A stretch of DNA of 64,000 nucleotides. Source: Chromobacterium haemolyticum (GTDB taxonomy: Bacteria > Pseudomonadota > Gammaproteobacteria > Burkholderiales > Chromobacteriaceae). A program made the translations under genes and the position numbers. Each line of letters starts with the position of its first letter. Position 1 is the first letter of the stretch. The notes under the pieces are model-generated. The model saw nothing but the letters and a program-made list of their open reading frames with translations, was not told the DNA's origin and ran no database searches. Below are positions 1 to 9,764 of this stretch, piece by piece. The DNA lies in assembly GCF_002081825.1 (NCBI RefSeq), contig NZ_MUKU01000003.1, positions 124,001 to 188,000 on the forward strand, read 5' to 3'.

Positions 1-1142
1 TCACCTCCACCGACAACACCATCGCCACCGCTAGCACCACCTCCGGCGGCGTGGCCGGCAATTACGCGCTTAACGTCACCCAACTGGCGCAGCCGCGGCA
101 ATTGGTGTTCGACCAAACTTCCGGCGGACAAGCCATCACCGACCAGAACGCGGCGCTGGCCGGCGCCCCCAGCGCGCTGAGCTTCACCGTCAACGGCACC
201 ACCAGTACCGTGCAACTGGGCCAGAACGGCTCCACCATCTCGCTGTCCTCCATCGCCGACAATATCAACAGCGCCGGCATCGGCGTCAACGCGTCGGTGG
301 TGGAGTACAACAACCATTACTCGCTGGTGCTGGCCTCCTCGCAATCCGGCCCCGCCAACGCCTTCAGCATTTCCGCCGGTGGCAGCGACAGCGGCGCCAC
401 CTCCGGCAACACCCTGGCCGGCCTGGGCCAGAGCAGCGCGGCCGCCAGCGAATCCGCGGCGGCTCAGGACGCGCTGCTTACCGTCAACGGCGTCAACGTG
501 TCCAGCAGCAGCAACACCCTGAACAATGTAATCAACGGCGCCACAGTCAACCTCAACAAACTGGGCCAGGCAACGCTCAACATGAGCCAGAACACCGCCA
601 ATGTCACCTCGACGCTGCAAAACTTCGTCAGCGCCTACAACCAGGTGATAAGCGCCAGCAACTCCGCGCTGGGCGGCAGCATGAAGAACAGCAGCGACGT
701 CATCGGCCTGCAAGAGCAATTAGCCGGCCTGCTCAGCACCCCGGTGCCGGGCGTCAACGCCTCCTCCTCTTACGCTTATCTGGCCCAGGTCGGCATCACC
801 CAGCAGGCGGACGGCACACTGAAACTGGACTCCACCGCCTTCACCACCGCGCTGAACGCCGACCCCGGCGCCGTGGCCAATCTGTTCGGCAACGCCCAGA
901 ACAACGGCTACGCCAACGCCTTCAATACCGCCATCAACAATTTGCTGGGGCCCAACGGCATGATCACCACCGAACAAGGCGACATCAACACCAAGATCAG
1001 CGACGAGAACAACCTCCAGTCCCGGCTCAACAACCAGTTGGCCAATGAGAAGAGCTCGCTACTGAACCAGTACACCACGCTGAACAGCGAACTGTCCGCC
1101 ATGCAGCAGTCCACTTCCAGCCTGGCCAATCTACTGGCCTAA
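1..1142 (+). CDS. fliD: Flagellar hook-associated protein 2 (filament cap), 3' part
   Basis: The window opens inside this gene; the frame is open from base 3 and 379 residues are visible to the TAA at 1140-1142. FliD forms the cap at the distal end of the flagellar filament and promotes flagellin polymerisation outside the cell. The visible part is rich in Ser, Thr, Asn and Ala, with few charges and no Cys. It ends in a coiled-coil-like stretch (TKISDENNLQSRLNNQLANE) and a C-terminal tail typical of the FliD_C domain. The GTG near base 51 is internal, not the start. An element of repeat family A begins directly after the stop codon. Any other flagellar genes would lie to the left, outside the window. 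Confidence 0.9.
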   Translation, partial: TSTDNTIATASTTSGGVAGNYALNVTQLAQPRQLVFDQTSGGQAITDQNAALAGAPSALSFTVNGTTSTVQLGQNGSTISLSSIADNINSAGIGVNASVVEYNNHYSLVLASSQSGPANAFSISAGGSDSGATSGNTLAGLGQSSAAASESAAAQDALLTVNGVNVSSSSNTLNNVINGATVNLNKLGQATLNMSQNTANVTSTLQNFVSAYNQVISASNSALGGSMKNSSDVIGLQEQLAGLLSTPVPGVNASSSYAYLAQVGITQQADGTLKLDSTAFTTALNADPGAVANLFGNAQNNGYANAFNTAINNLLGPNGMITTEQGDINTKISDENNLQSRLNNQLANEKSSLLNQYTTLNSELSAMQQSTSSLANLLA

Positions 1143-1280
1143 AAACCTATTTACGATCTGCTGCGCGTCGGCGACACGGCGTTGAAACCGGCCTCGAAAT
1201 GCTCATGTACCACGTGTACATTCCGCTTTCTCAGCCGCAACGCCCTGTCTCGCTCTAGCTCGCGAGATCGTAAACTGTTC
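1143..1280 (+). mobile_element. Family A mini-element, copy A1 (MITE-like)
   Basis: This 138-bp non-coding element has imperfect terminal inverted repeats: AAACCTATTTACGATCT on the left and AGATCGTAAACTGTTC on the right. The core shared with other copies includes ATGCTCATGTACC and TTCCGCTTTCTCAGC. The left flank is the TAA stop of fliD and the right flank is CAA. It encodes no transposase. An open frame crossing it can be joined to the next gene, but only by chance. Confidence 0.8.
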
Positions 1281-1400
1281 CAAGTTCACTACGGCGGCGG
1301 CGCTCAGCATCGTCGCCGCGTTTGCCGTATACTGGCGCAACTCACGCAGCCTCGCGCTGTCGAACCTCGTTTGCACCAGCCCTTATCGGCCCCGGATTCA

Positions 1401-2486
1401 ATGACTGCCCGCATTCAATACTCTCGTCGCCAACTACTCCAAATGGGCGCGCTCAGCGCCGGCCTTGGCCTCTTGCAAGGATGTCGCACCATGGTTGACC
1501 AAACCCTTCCCGCTCCGGTCTCCGCCGGCAGCAGCCTCTATTTCACCGCCTGCTCCGGCCCCTTGCCTGACGCGCGCCAAAAGCAGCTGGCGGTGGAGCG
1601 GCTGCGCCAGGCCGGTTACCAACTGGATAACGTCCAGGCGCTGGACCGCCGCGATCAGCGCTTCGCCGGCAGCGACGCGCAAAGGCTGAGCGATCTCAAC
1701 CAGCTGATTGCGCGCCGCCGCGCGCCGCAACTCTTGGTGGCCGGCCGCGGCGGCTACGGCGCTACCCGCCTGCTGCCGCATATCGACTACGGCCGGCTCT
1801 GCCCTCTGCTGCGCGAATCCGGCAGCCAGCTGATAGGCTACAGCGACTTCACCGCCATCCAGCTGGCCTTGCTGGCCAAGGGCGGGCTGGGCAGCTTCGC
1901 CGGCCCCATGGTCAGCGACTTCGGCGCCAAGCAGCCCAGCGCCTTCACCCTGACTGAATTCCTCACCACCACCACCACCGCCAACCGCCAGTTGCGCATC
2001 GACGCGCCACAGCGCCACAACGCCAGCGGCGAGGGCATTTTCTGGGGCGGCAACCTCAGCGTGCTCAGCAGCCTGGTCGGCACCCCCTACCTGCCGGACA
2101 TCAAGGGCGGCCTGCTGTTCCTGGAGGATGTCGCCGAACAGCCCTACCGCATCGAACGCATGTTGCAGCAGCTTCATCAAGCCGGCGTGCTGGCCAAGCA
2201 ACGCGCCATCTTCATCGGCGACTTCAATATGAATCGTCAGATCGACATCTACGATCCCGGCTACAACCTGGAGGCGGTGCTGGCGGAAATCCGCCGCCTG
2301 ACCGGCCTTCCGGTACTGACTGGCATTCCTTTTGGTCATGTCCACGACAAGACCACGCTGCCGCTGGGCTTCCCGGCCCGCTTCAGCGCCGACGGCGGCG
2401 GCCTGACGCTGCAGTTCTTCGACTACCCGGTGACACCGGCCAATCCGCAGCAAAAAGAACTGCTTAGCGCCGCCGCGCCGCTCTAG
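1401..2486 (+). CDS. ldcA: L,D-carboxypeptidase (peptidase S66, LdcA-like), Tat-type signal
   Basis: A 361-residue S66-family peptidase. These enzymes remove the terminal D-Ala from murein tetrapeptides during peptidoglycan recycling. The likely catalytic triad is Ser148 (GYSDFTAI), Glu242 (FLEDVAEQ) and His313 (FGHVHD), in the order expected for LdcA. The N-terminus carries a twin-arginine-like motif (SRRQLLQ, residues 8-14), a hydrophobic stretch, and LLQGC with Cys28. This suggests Tat export and possibly lipidation, whereas the E. coli enzyme is cytoplasmic. I chose ATG 1401 because the longer frame upstream (from 1182) is translated mobile-element sequence. A TATACT box at 1328-1333 could be its -10. 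Confidence 0.8.
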   Translation: MTARIQYSRRQLLQMGALSAGLGLLQGCRTMVDQTLPAPVSAGSSLYFTACSGPLPDARQKQLAVERLRQAGYQLDNVQALDRRDQRFAGSDAQRLSDLNQLIARRRAPQLLVAGRGGYGATRLLPHIDYGRLCPLLRESGSQLIGYSDFTAIQLALLAKGGLGSFAGPMVSDFGAKQPSAFTLTEFLTTTTTANRQLRIDAPQRHNASGEGIFWGGNLSVLSSLVGTPYLPDIKGGLLFLEDVAEQPYRIERMLQQLHQAGVLAKQRAIFIGDFNMNRQIDIYDPGYNLEAVLAEIRRLTGLPVLTGIPFGHVHDKTTLPLGFPARFSADGGGLTLQFFDYPVTPANPQQKELLSAAAPL

Positions 2487-2589
2487 CGCGCACTCGGCCG
2501 CCGCCGCCCGCGCGCGGCGCGCCTTGACGCTCCGGCGAGACTAGGGCAAGTTTTTTGACTTGCCCGCCATTCTTCGCCAGGAGTCCCGC

Positions 2590-5034
<2,445 letters not shown>

Positions 5035-5172
5035 GGGCCCTTCAAACTCTCGCGGGCAAAAGCGAGACAAGACGTTGCGGCTGAGAAAGCGGAATCAACA
5101 TGGGACACATGAGCATTTCGAAGCGGGTTTCAACGCCGTATCGCAGATGCGCAGCAGATCGTAAACAGGCTC
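5035..5172 (-). mobile_element. Family A mini-element, copy A5 (reverse orientation)
   Basis: A reverse-oriented copy of about 138 bp. Its well-preserved end, AGATCGTAAACAGGCTC, lies at 5156-5172 and its degraded end, GGGCCCTTCAAACTCTCGCG, starts at 5035. The core reads GAGCATTTCGAAGCGGGTTTC. It fills the whole space between two convergent genes: the TAG stop of the S9 peptidase ends at 5034, and the last base of the element is part of the rcnA stop (CTA on the plus strand, 5172-5174). The flanks TAG and TAA are not an exact duplication. Confidence 0.75.
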
Positions 5173-6311
5173 TAAGCGGCCAGGCCGCGCGCTGCTTGCG
5201 CGGCCATCGCCAGCCCAACCAGCAACATCAAACCGGCCGAGAGATAGGGCGCGCGCCGCGCCCATTCGCCCAGCCCGCCAAAGCGGGCGCTCGCCTGGCG
5301 CACGCCCCAGGCCGCCAACACGCCAACGCTGACCAGAGCCAAGGCCAACCCCAGACTGAAGGAAGCCACCATGGTGGCCCCCAGGGAGAAGCGCTTCAGG
5401 TGCAGACACAGCAGCAAAATGGTTACCGAGGCCGGACACGGTATCAAGCCCCCAGTCAGGCCAAACAGCGCAATCTGCGCGTTGCCTACCTCCTTGCCGG
5501 CGAAACGCCGCTGAATCTGTTCCGCGTGCGCGCGTTCATGCGCGTCCTGATAAACGGGCAACGCCGCCGGCGCTCGACAAGCTCGCTTTGCCGGCCCCGC
5601 GGCCTCAGCCCGACGGTAGGCTCCGACGCGTTCAGCGCCGCCCACTGCCGCCAGCTGCAAAGGGTAGCGATGAGCGTGACCGCCGTGACTCAACAGCAAA
5701 GCGCTTACAAGCGCTCCGGCGGGCAAATACGAGCTGATTAGATACTCCCCTCCAGTTTTAAAACCTAGCTCCCCTTCCTCTTCGCCGCGCCGCCATGCCA
5801 GCGATAAACCACGACCATCAGGCTTCAGCCGACGCAAACCGGCGTCGTACTGGTACAAGGCCACGCGCAGGCCCTCCTCCCGCAAGGGCAGCGCCTCCAT
5901 CAGGCCATGGCCGGTGTCTATCATGCGGCCACCCTGCGGCGGCTTCCGCATGGCCCACGCGGCTAGATTGTCCCGCCATGTTCGCCATAGCATCCAGGCA
6001 GCCACCACCATGACCACGGCGGCCGAAAACAACATCAGATAAGGCTCCGCCTGCTCGGCAATCAACTGATTCCCGTATTTGAGCGCCAGCGCAGCCAACA
6101 GCCAGACGATCAGCGAGTGCGACAAGGCCGCGCACAGGCCAAGCAGCACCGCCTGGCCGATGCTGCCGCGGATGGCGATGATGAAAGAGGCCATCATGGT
6201 CTTGGAGTGCCCGGGCTCCAACCCGTGCAGCGCTCCCAGCAGGATGGCGGAAGGAATGAACAACCAGAGATTAATGCTTCCTTGTTGAATCAGTTCAGCG
6301 ATTGGCGGCAT
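5172..6311 (-). CDS. rcnA: Nickel/cobalt efflux permease, RcnA family
   Basis: A 379-residue inner-membrane protein. The N-terminal membrane block contains the HGLEPGHSK motif (around residues 29-37), which is typical of NiCoT/RcnA metal transporters. A soluble loop of roughly 150 residues follows, then a second membrane block with the signature LTGGLIPCPASVT. It exports excess Ni2+ or Co2+. Many homologues have a very His-rich loop; here only HGGHAHRYP and the HERAHAEQ region remain, so metal handling in the loop may differ. A ribosome site (AGAAGG) precedes the ATG. It diverges from rcnR, with the operator between them. Confidence 0.88.
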   Translation of the reverse strand: MPPIAELIQQGSINLWLFIPSAILLGALHGLEPGHSKTMMASFIIAIRGSIGQAVLLGLCAALSHSLIVWLLAALALKYGNQLIAEQAEPYLMLFSAAVVMVVAAWMLWRTWRDNLAAWAMRKPPQGGRMIDTGHGLMEALPLREEGLRVALYQYDAGLRRLKPDGRGLSLAWRRGEEEGELGFKTGGEYLISSYLPAGALVSALLLSHGGHAHRYPLQLAAVGGAERVGAYRRAEAAGPAKRACRAPAALPVYQDAHERAHAEQIQRRFAGKEVGNAQIALFGLTGGLIPCPASVTILLLCLHLKRFSLGATMVASFSLGLALALVSVGVLAAWGVRQASARFGGLGEWARRAPYLSAGLMLLVGLAMAAQAARGLAA

Positions 6312-6400
6312 CTTCAGCCTTCTTTTACAATACGTTCATGCCGGCCTCCCCAGCCAACGGAGGGGCAAACCGGCGCCACCGCAGCAAAGCTGCGTCCATA

Positions 6401-6415
6401 TACTATACCCCAGTA
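6401..6415. promoter_or_regulatory. RcnR operator
   Basis: Read on the minus strand this is TACTGGGGTATAGTA. It matches the RcnR/InrS-type site architecture TACT-G(4-6)-N-AGTA in both length (15 bp) and layout, and sits in an AT-rich patch between rcnA and rcnR. RcnR without metal should bind here and repress rcnA. The position 31 bp before rcnR suggests autoregulation too. Confidence 0.8.
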
Positions 6416-6445
6416 TATTATCTGCAATAAGGAACGTCCACTCGC

Positions 6446-6721
6446 ATGCCACATACCGTGAAAGACAAGAAAAAGTTATTGACCCGCGTCCGCCGCATCA
6501 AGGGCCAGGCGGAAGCGCTGGAACGCGCGCTGGAACAGGAAGTCGATTGCTCGGCCGTGCTGCAACAGATCGCCGCGGTGCGCGGCGCCGTCAATGGGCT
6601 GATGATGGAGGTGATAGAAGGCCATCTGCGCGAGCATCTGGGCCCGGAGGCCGTCGATCCCGCACAGCGCAGCAAGGACTTGGAGCAGGTGACAGGCGTG
6701 CTGCGCTCCTATCTGAAATAA
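6446..6721 (+). CDS. rcnR: Nickel/cobalt-responsive repressor RcnR
   Basis: A 91-residue all-helical DNA-binding repressor of the CsoR/RcnR family. It carries the residues that coordinate Ni/Co in E. coli RcnR at the same positions: His3 (MPHT), Cys35 (VDCSAV), His60 and His64 (GHLREH). That distinguishes it from copper-sensing CsoR. The conserved QQIAAVRGAVNGLM segment is also present. It should derepress rcnA when Ni or Co binds. The operator lies just upstream and the stop codon TAA touches mini-element B. Confidence 0.93.
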   Translation: MPHTVKDKKKLLTRVRRIKGQAEALERALEQEVDCSAVLQQIAAVRGAVNGLMMEVIEGHLREHLGPEAVDPAQRSKDLEQVTGVLRSYLK

Positions 6722-6830
6722 GGGCCCCTAACAAAACCGCGCAGCGCACCTGAGCCAAGGCGCGCCGACGCAGACAGCACCAGTACGACAAGGAGGCGCA
6801 ACGCAGGATCAGGGGTTTTGTTAGCGGGCC
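6722..6830 (+). mobile_element. Family B mini-element (MITE-like)
   Basis: A 109-bp non-coding element with 17-bp terminal inverted repeats: GGGCCCCTAACAAAACC on the left and GGTTTTGTTAGCGGGCC on the right (15 of 17 pair). It starts immediately after the rcnR stop TAA (6719-6721) and is followed by TGA (6831-6833), so TNA triplets flank it. Its sequence is unrelated to family A. Family A copy A2 begins right after that TGA, so two different elements sit back to back. Confidence 0.72.
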
Positions 6831-6833
6831 TGA

Positions 6834-6977
6834 GAAACCTGTTTACGATCTGCTGCGCGTCGTGAGACGTCACACGGTGAGTGCCGCTTCAAAATGCTCA
6901 TGTACCGTGTGTACACTCCGCTTTCTCAGCTGTTTTCGCCTTGCCTCACCTTAGCTCGCGAAATCGTAAACACATTC
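6834..6977 (+). mobile_element. Family A mini-element, copy A2
   Basis: A 144-bp copy. The left end is GAAACCTGTTTACGATCT, the right end is AAATCGTAAACACATTC, and the core is ATGCTCATGTACC. It is flanked by TGA (6831-6833) and TAA (6978-6980). Together with element B it occupies most of the 372-bp gap between rcnR and metQ. Confidence 0.8.
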
Positions 6978-6985
6978 TAAGCGCG

Positions 6986-7014
6986 CAAAAAAATTGGGAG
7001 GGCTAAGCCCTCCC
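6986..7014 (-). terminator. Terminator after metQ
   Basis: On the minus strand, a GGGAGGG/CCCTCCC stem with a 5-nt loop (6996-7014) is followed by AATTTTTTT. It lies downstream of metQ and should end the metNIQ transcript. A GC-rich but unremarkable stretch of about 80 bp separates it from the metQ stop. Confidence 0.85.
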
Positions 7015-7093
7015 ATCAAGTCTTGTAGCCAGGAGTGTTACAAGAAATCCTGCGCCGCCGGCCGTCTGCCGGCGCGCGAATAAGCGCCTGCGC

Positions 7094-7903
7094 TTAGTTC
7101 CAGTTCTGCGGCAGCTTGTAGCCCGCGTACTTCTGCTTGGCGAAAGCCTTGAACGCCGGCGAGTTGTAAGCCGCCACCACGTCCTTGGCCCAGGGCTTGG
7201 CCAGGTCCGCCGTGCGCACCGCGCCCCAGTTGACGTAGGCGTAGCTCTTTTCCTGATAGATCGCCTCGGTCAGCTTGATGCCGGAGCTGGTGGCGTAATT
7301 GCCGTTGATCACCGAGAAGTCCACATCGCTGCGCGAACGCGGCAGTTGCGCGGCTTCCAGCGGAATGATCTTGATCTTCTTCACATTGACGGCGATGTCG
7401 CGCTCGGAAGCGGTCAGCGGATTGATGCCCGGCTTCAGCTTGACCCAGCCCAGATCGGCCAGCATCACCAGCGCGCGGGCAAAGTTGGACGGATCATTGG
7501 GGGCTGCCACGGTGGACCCCACTTTGACGTCTTTCAGCGCCTTGATCTTGCCGGCGTAAATGCCCAGCGGTGCGGTCGGCACTTGGAAAGCCTCTTTCAG
7601 ATTCAGCTTGTGCTCTTTGACGAAGTTGTCCAGATAGGGCTTGTGCTGGAATACATTCACATCCAGCGCGCCTTCCTGCAAGGCCAGGTTCGGGCGGACA
7701 TAGTCGGTGAACTCCACCAGCTTAACCTTGTAACCCTGCTTTTCCAGGATGGGCTTGATCGACTGCTTGACCATGTCGCCGAAATCGCCGACGGTGGTGC
7801 CGATCACGATGTCCTTCTTGGCCGGGTCCGCCGCCAGCGCCGCGCCCGCCGCCGCCAATCCCAATACCGAAGCCGCCACTGCCTTGATCACGAATCTGCG
7901 CAT
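7094..7903 (-). CDS. metQ: Methionine-binding periplasmic protein MetQ
   Basis: A 269-residue NlpA-family substrate-binding protein of the D/L-methionine ABC importer. A signal peptide covers about residues 1-24 (VLGLAAAGAALAADP). No Cys follows it, so this MetQ looks like a soluble periplasmic protein rather than the lipoprotein found in E. coli. The mature part begins with KKDIVIGTTVGDFGDMV and contains NDPSNFARAL, a typical MetQ binding-loop segment. The ATG has a strong AGGAG site. It is the last gene of metN-metI-metQ. Confidence 0.92.
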   Translation of the reverse strand: MRRFVIKAVAASVLGLAAAGAALAADPAKKDIVIGTTVGDFGDMVKQSIKPILEKQGYKVKLVEFTDYVRPNLALQEGALDVNVFQHKPYLDNFVKEHKLNLKEAFQVPTAPLGIYAGKIKALKDVKVGSTVAAPNDPSNFARALVMLADLGWVKLKPGINPLTASERDIAVNVKKIKIIPLEAAQLPRSRSDVDFSVINGNYATSSGIKLTEAIYQEKSYAYVNWGAVRTADLAKPWAKDVVAAYNSPAFKAFAKQKYAGYKLPQNWN

Positions 7904-7970
7904 TTATTTCTCCTGCTTGTCCATTGATAGGTAAAAGGTCCGCCATGCCGGCGCCAAGCGCCGGCAAATG

Positions 7971-8657
7971 TCAACGCTTGTCCAGCTTGGCCGCCAGGCG
8001 ATTGCCCAGCAGCTGAATGACTTGCACCAGCGCCACCAGCATCAGCACCATGGCCACCATCACATCGGTCTGATAACGGTAGTAGCCGTAGCGGATGGCC
8101 AGGTCGCCGATGCCGCCGCCGCCCACCACCCCCGCCACCGCGGTATAGCTCAGGAAGCTGATGGTCAGGATGGTCAGGCTGGAAATCAGACCGGAGCGAG
8201 CCTCGTTGAGCAATACTTTGCAGATGATCTGCAAGGGGCTGGCGCCCATCGCTTCGGCCGCCTCCACCACGCCGCGCGGAATCTCGCGCAGGGTCTGCTC
8301 GACCAGACGGCCGAAATATGGAATCGCCGCGAAGGCCAGCGGCACCGAAGCGGCCACCGGACCAATGGTGCTGCCCACCAGCACCCGCGTCAGCGGCACC
8401 AAAGACACCATCAGAATAATGAAAGGGAAGGAACGAACCAGGTTCACCACCCAGCCCAGCACGCCGTTCAGCGCGCGGTTGGCGAACTGCTGGCCCGGCT
8501 GGGTCAGGTAGAGCACAATGCCGAGCGGGCCGCCCAGCAAAATGGCCGCGCTCAGGCCTATGCCCAGCATCACCAGCGTTTCCTGAAAGGCCTGCCAGAT
8601 TTCTGGCCCCATGCTCACCAGGTTTTGCAATGCTTCATTCAAGGTTGCGGCATCCAT
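7971..8657 (-). CDS. metI: Methionine ABC transporter permease MetI
   Basis: A 228-residue inner-membrane permease with about five hydrophobic segments. It carries the ABC-permease coupling (EAA) motif VVEAAEAMGASPLQIICKVLLNEA at roughly residues 120-144. It forms the membrane channel of the MetNIQ importer with MetN dimers on the cytoplasmic side. Its start codon overlaps the metN stop by one base (TAATG), which implies translational coupling. Confidence 0.93.
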   Translation of the reverse strand: MDAATLNEALQNLVSMGPEIWQAFQETLVMLGIGLSAAILLGGPLGIVLYLTQPGQQFANRALNGVLGWVVNLVRSFPFIILMVSLVPLTRVLVGSTIGPVAASVPLAFAAIPYFGRLVEQTLREIPRGVVEAAEAMGASPLQIICKVLLNEARSGLISSLTILTISFLSYTAVAGVVGGGGIGDLAIRYGYYRYQTDVMVAMVLMLVALVQVIQLLGNRLAAKLDKR

Positions 8658-9394
8658 TACGCGGCCTCCAGCAGCGAGCGCGCCAGATCGGAATCCGCCG
8701 CCACCTCGTTATTCGACACATCCACCACTTCCACCACCCGGCCGGCGTCCAAGGCCGCCGCGCGATGGCAGATCGCCCGCACCACGCCCATCTCATGGGT
8801 GACGATGACGATGGTGACGCCAAAGCGTTGATTAATGTCTTTCAGACACTCCAACACGGCTTGAGTGGTTTTCGGGTCCAGGGCCGAAGTGGGCTCGTCG
8901 GCCAGAATCACCTTGGGATTGGGCGCCAGTGCGCGGGCAATGCCGACGCGCTGCTTCTGGCCGCCGGACAACTGCGCCGGATAGTGATTGGCGCGGTCCA
9001 GCAAGCCCACCACTTCCAGGCATTCCTTGACGCGCTTGTCGATGTCCGCCTTGGCCCAGCCAGCCACTTCCAGCGGGAAGGCCACATTGCCGGCCACCGT
9101 GCGGTTGGCCATCAAATTGAATTGCTGGAACACCATGCCGATATTCTGGCGCGCGCGGCGCAAAGCCTTGGCGGACAAGCTGGTCAGGTCTTCGCCGTCG
9201 ACGATGACCGCGCCGTGGTCCGGGCGCTCCAGCAAATTGATCAGGCGCAGCAAAGTGGACTTGCCGGCGCCGGAAAAGCCGATCAGTCCGAAGACTTCAC
9301 CCGGACGAATGGTAAGAGAGGTGTCCGTGACCGCGTTGAACCAGCCACCCTCGGGATGACGGAAACGCTTACGAACATTTTGCAGATGAATCAT
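8657..9394 (-). CDS. metN: Methionine ABC transporter ATPase MetN, short form
   Basis: A 245-residue ABC ATPase. The Walker A motif is GFSGAGKST, the signature is QLSGGQKQR, Walker B is [12 protein letters not shown], and the switch His is in IVTHEMG. It powers methionine uptake with MetI and MetQ. E. coli MetN is about 343 residues and has a C-terminal ACT-like NIL domain that binds methionine and inhibits transport. This protein stops soon after the ATPase core and lacks that domain. It is first in the operon, behind a leader of about 180 nt with a terminator-like hairpin. Confidence 0.92.
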   Translation of the reverse strand: MIHLQNVRKRFRHPEGGWFNAVTDTSLTIRPGEVFGLIGFSGAGKSTLLRLINLLERPDHGAVIVDGEDLTSLSAKALRRARQNIGMVFQQFNLMANRTVAGNVAFPLEVAGWAKADIDKRVKECLEVVGLLDRANHYPAQLSGGQKQRVGIARALAPNPKVILADEPTSALDPKTTQAVLECLKDINQRFGVTIVIVTHEMGVVRAICHRAAALDAGRVVEVVDVSNNEVAADSDLARSLLEAA

Positions 9395-9404
9395 TCCAAA
9401 TACT

Positions 9405-9444
9405 CCAAAAACACAAGGCCCGCCAATGAACTTGGCGGGCCTTG
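9405..9444 (-). promoter_or_regulatory. Terminator-like hairpin in the metN leader (possible attenuator)
   Basis: A perfect 13-bp stem (CAAGGCCCGCCAA / TTGGCGGGCCTTG, 5-nt loop) is followed on the minus strand by GTGTTTTTGG. It lies about 10-50 nt before the metN ATG, downstream of the likely metN promoter. This placement fits transcription attenuation of metNIQ. Upstream in the same leader, GTGAGCAGA can pair with TCTGCTTAC (9 bp with one G-U). I do not recognise a known SAM riboswitch class. Confidence 0.6.
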
Positions 9445-9582
9445 CATGGGAATCTTCGGAATCACTGCTGAATCGAGATTACTGTAAGCAGATGCTGAAT
9501 TGCTTCCTGGGTCTGCTCACCCACGCTTTAGCTGTTTTACGCCCGCAAGCTGTGTTCAAATCGGCGACTAAATTTGTTTATG

Positions 9583-9611
9583 ATTGAATATCTTTTTTCG
9601 TTTTCAGTCAA
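9583..9611 (-). promoter_or_regulatory. Putative sigma-70 promoter of metNIQ
   Basis: On the minus strand, TTGACT (9606-9611), a 17-bp spacer, then TTCAAT (9583-9588). It lies in an AT-rich patch between the ppiD terminator and metN and gives a leader of about 180 nt. The rest of the 9395-9764 gap is this leader plus the ppiD terminator. Confidence 0.5.
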
Positions 9612-9709
9612 TAGCTCCACCCAAAAAAACATTGAAATTGTCTTATCCAGTTCAAAAATCAACCTCTCTTAGAGAGAATAGCCATAAACAAATCAGCAAA
9701 AAGCATATG

Positions 9710-9740
9710 AAAAACCGCCGCCAGCAAACGCTGGCGGCGG
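9710..9740 (-). terminator. Terminator after ppiD
   Basis: On the minus strand, an 11-bp perfect stem (CCGCCGCCAGC / GCTGGCGGCGG, loop of 4) is followed by TTTTTC. It sits 25 bp after the ppiD stop. Confidence 0.9.
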
Positions 9741-9764
9741 CGATCTGACAGAATCAACGCGGGT

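Noticed and set aside
5172-6311. Frameshift in the central loop of rcnA
   Set aside because: The frame remains open, and both flanking membrane blocks are in the same frame. Unusual composition alone is not evidence of a frameshift.
9395-9582. Known SAM riboswitch in the metN leader
   Set aside because: No consensus of SAM-I, SAM-II or SAH classes could be recognised by eye, so it is reported only as a possible attenuator.
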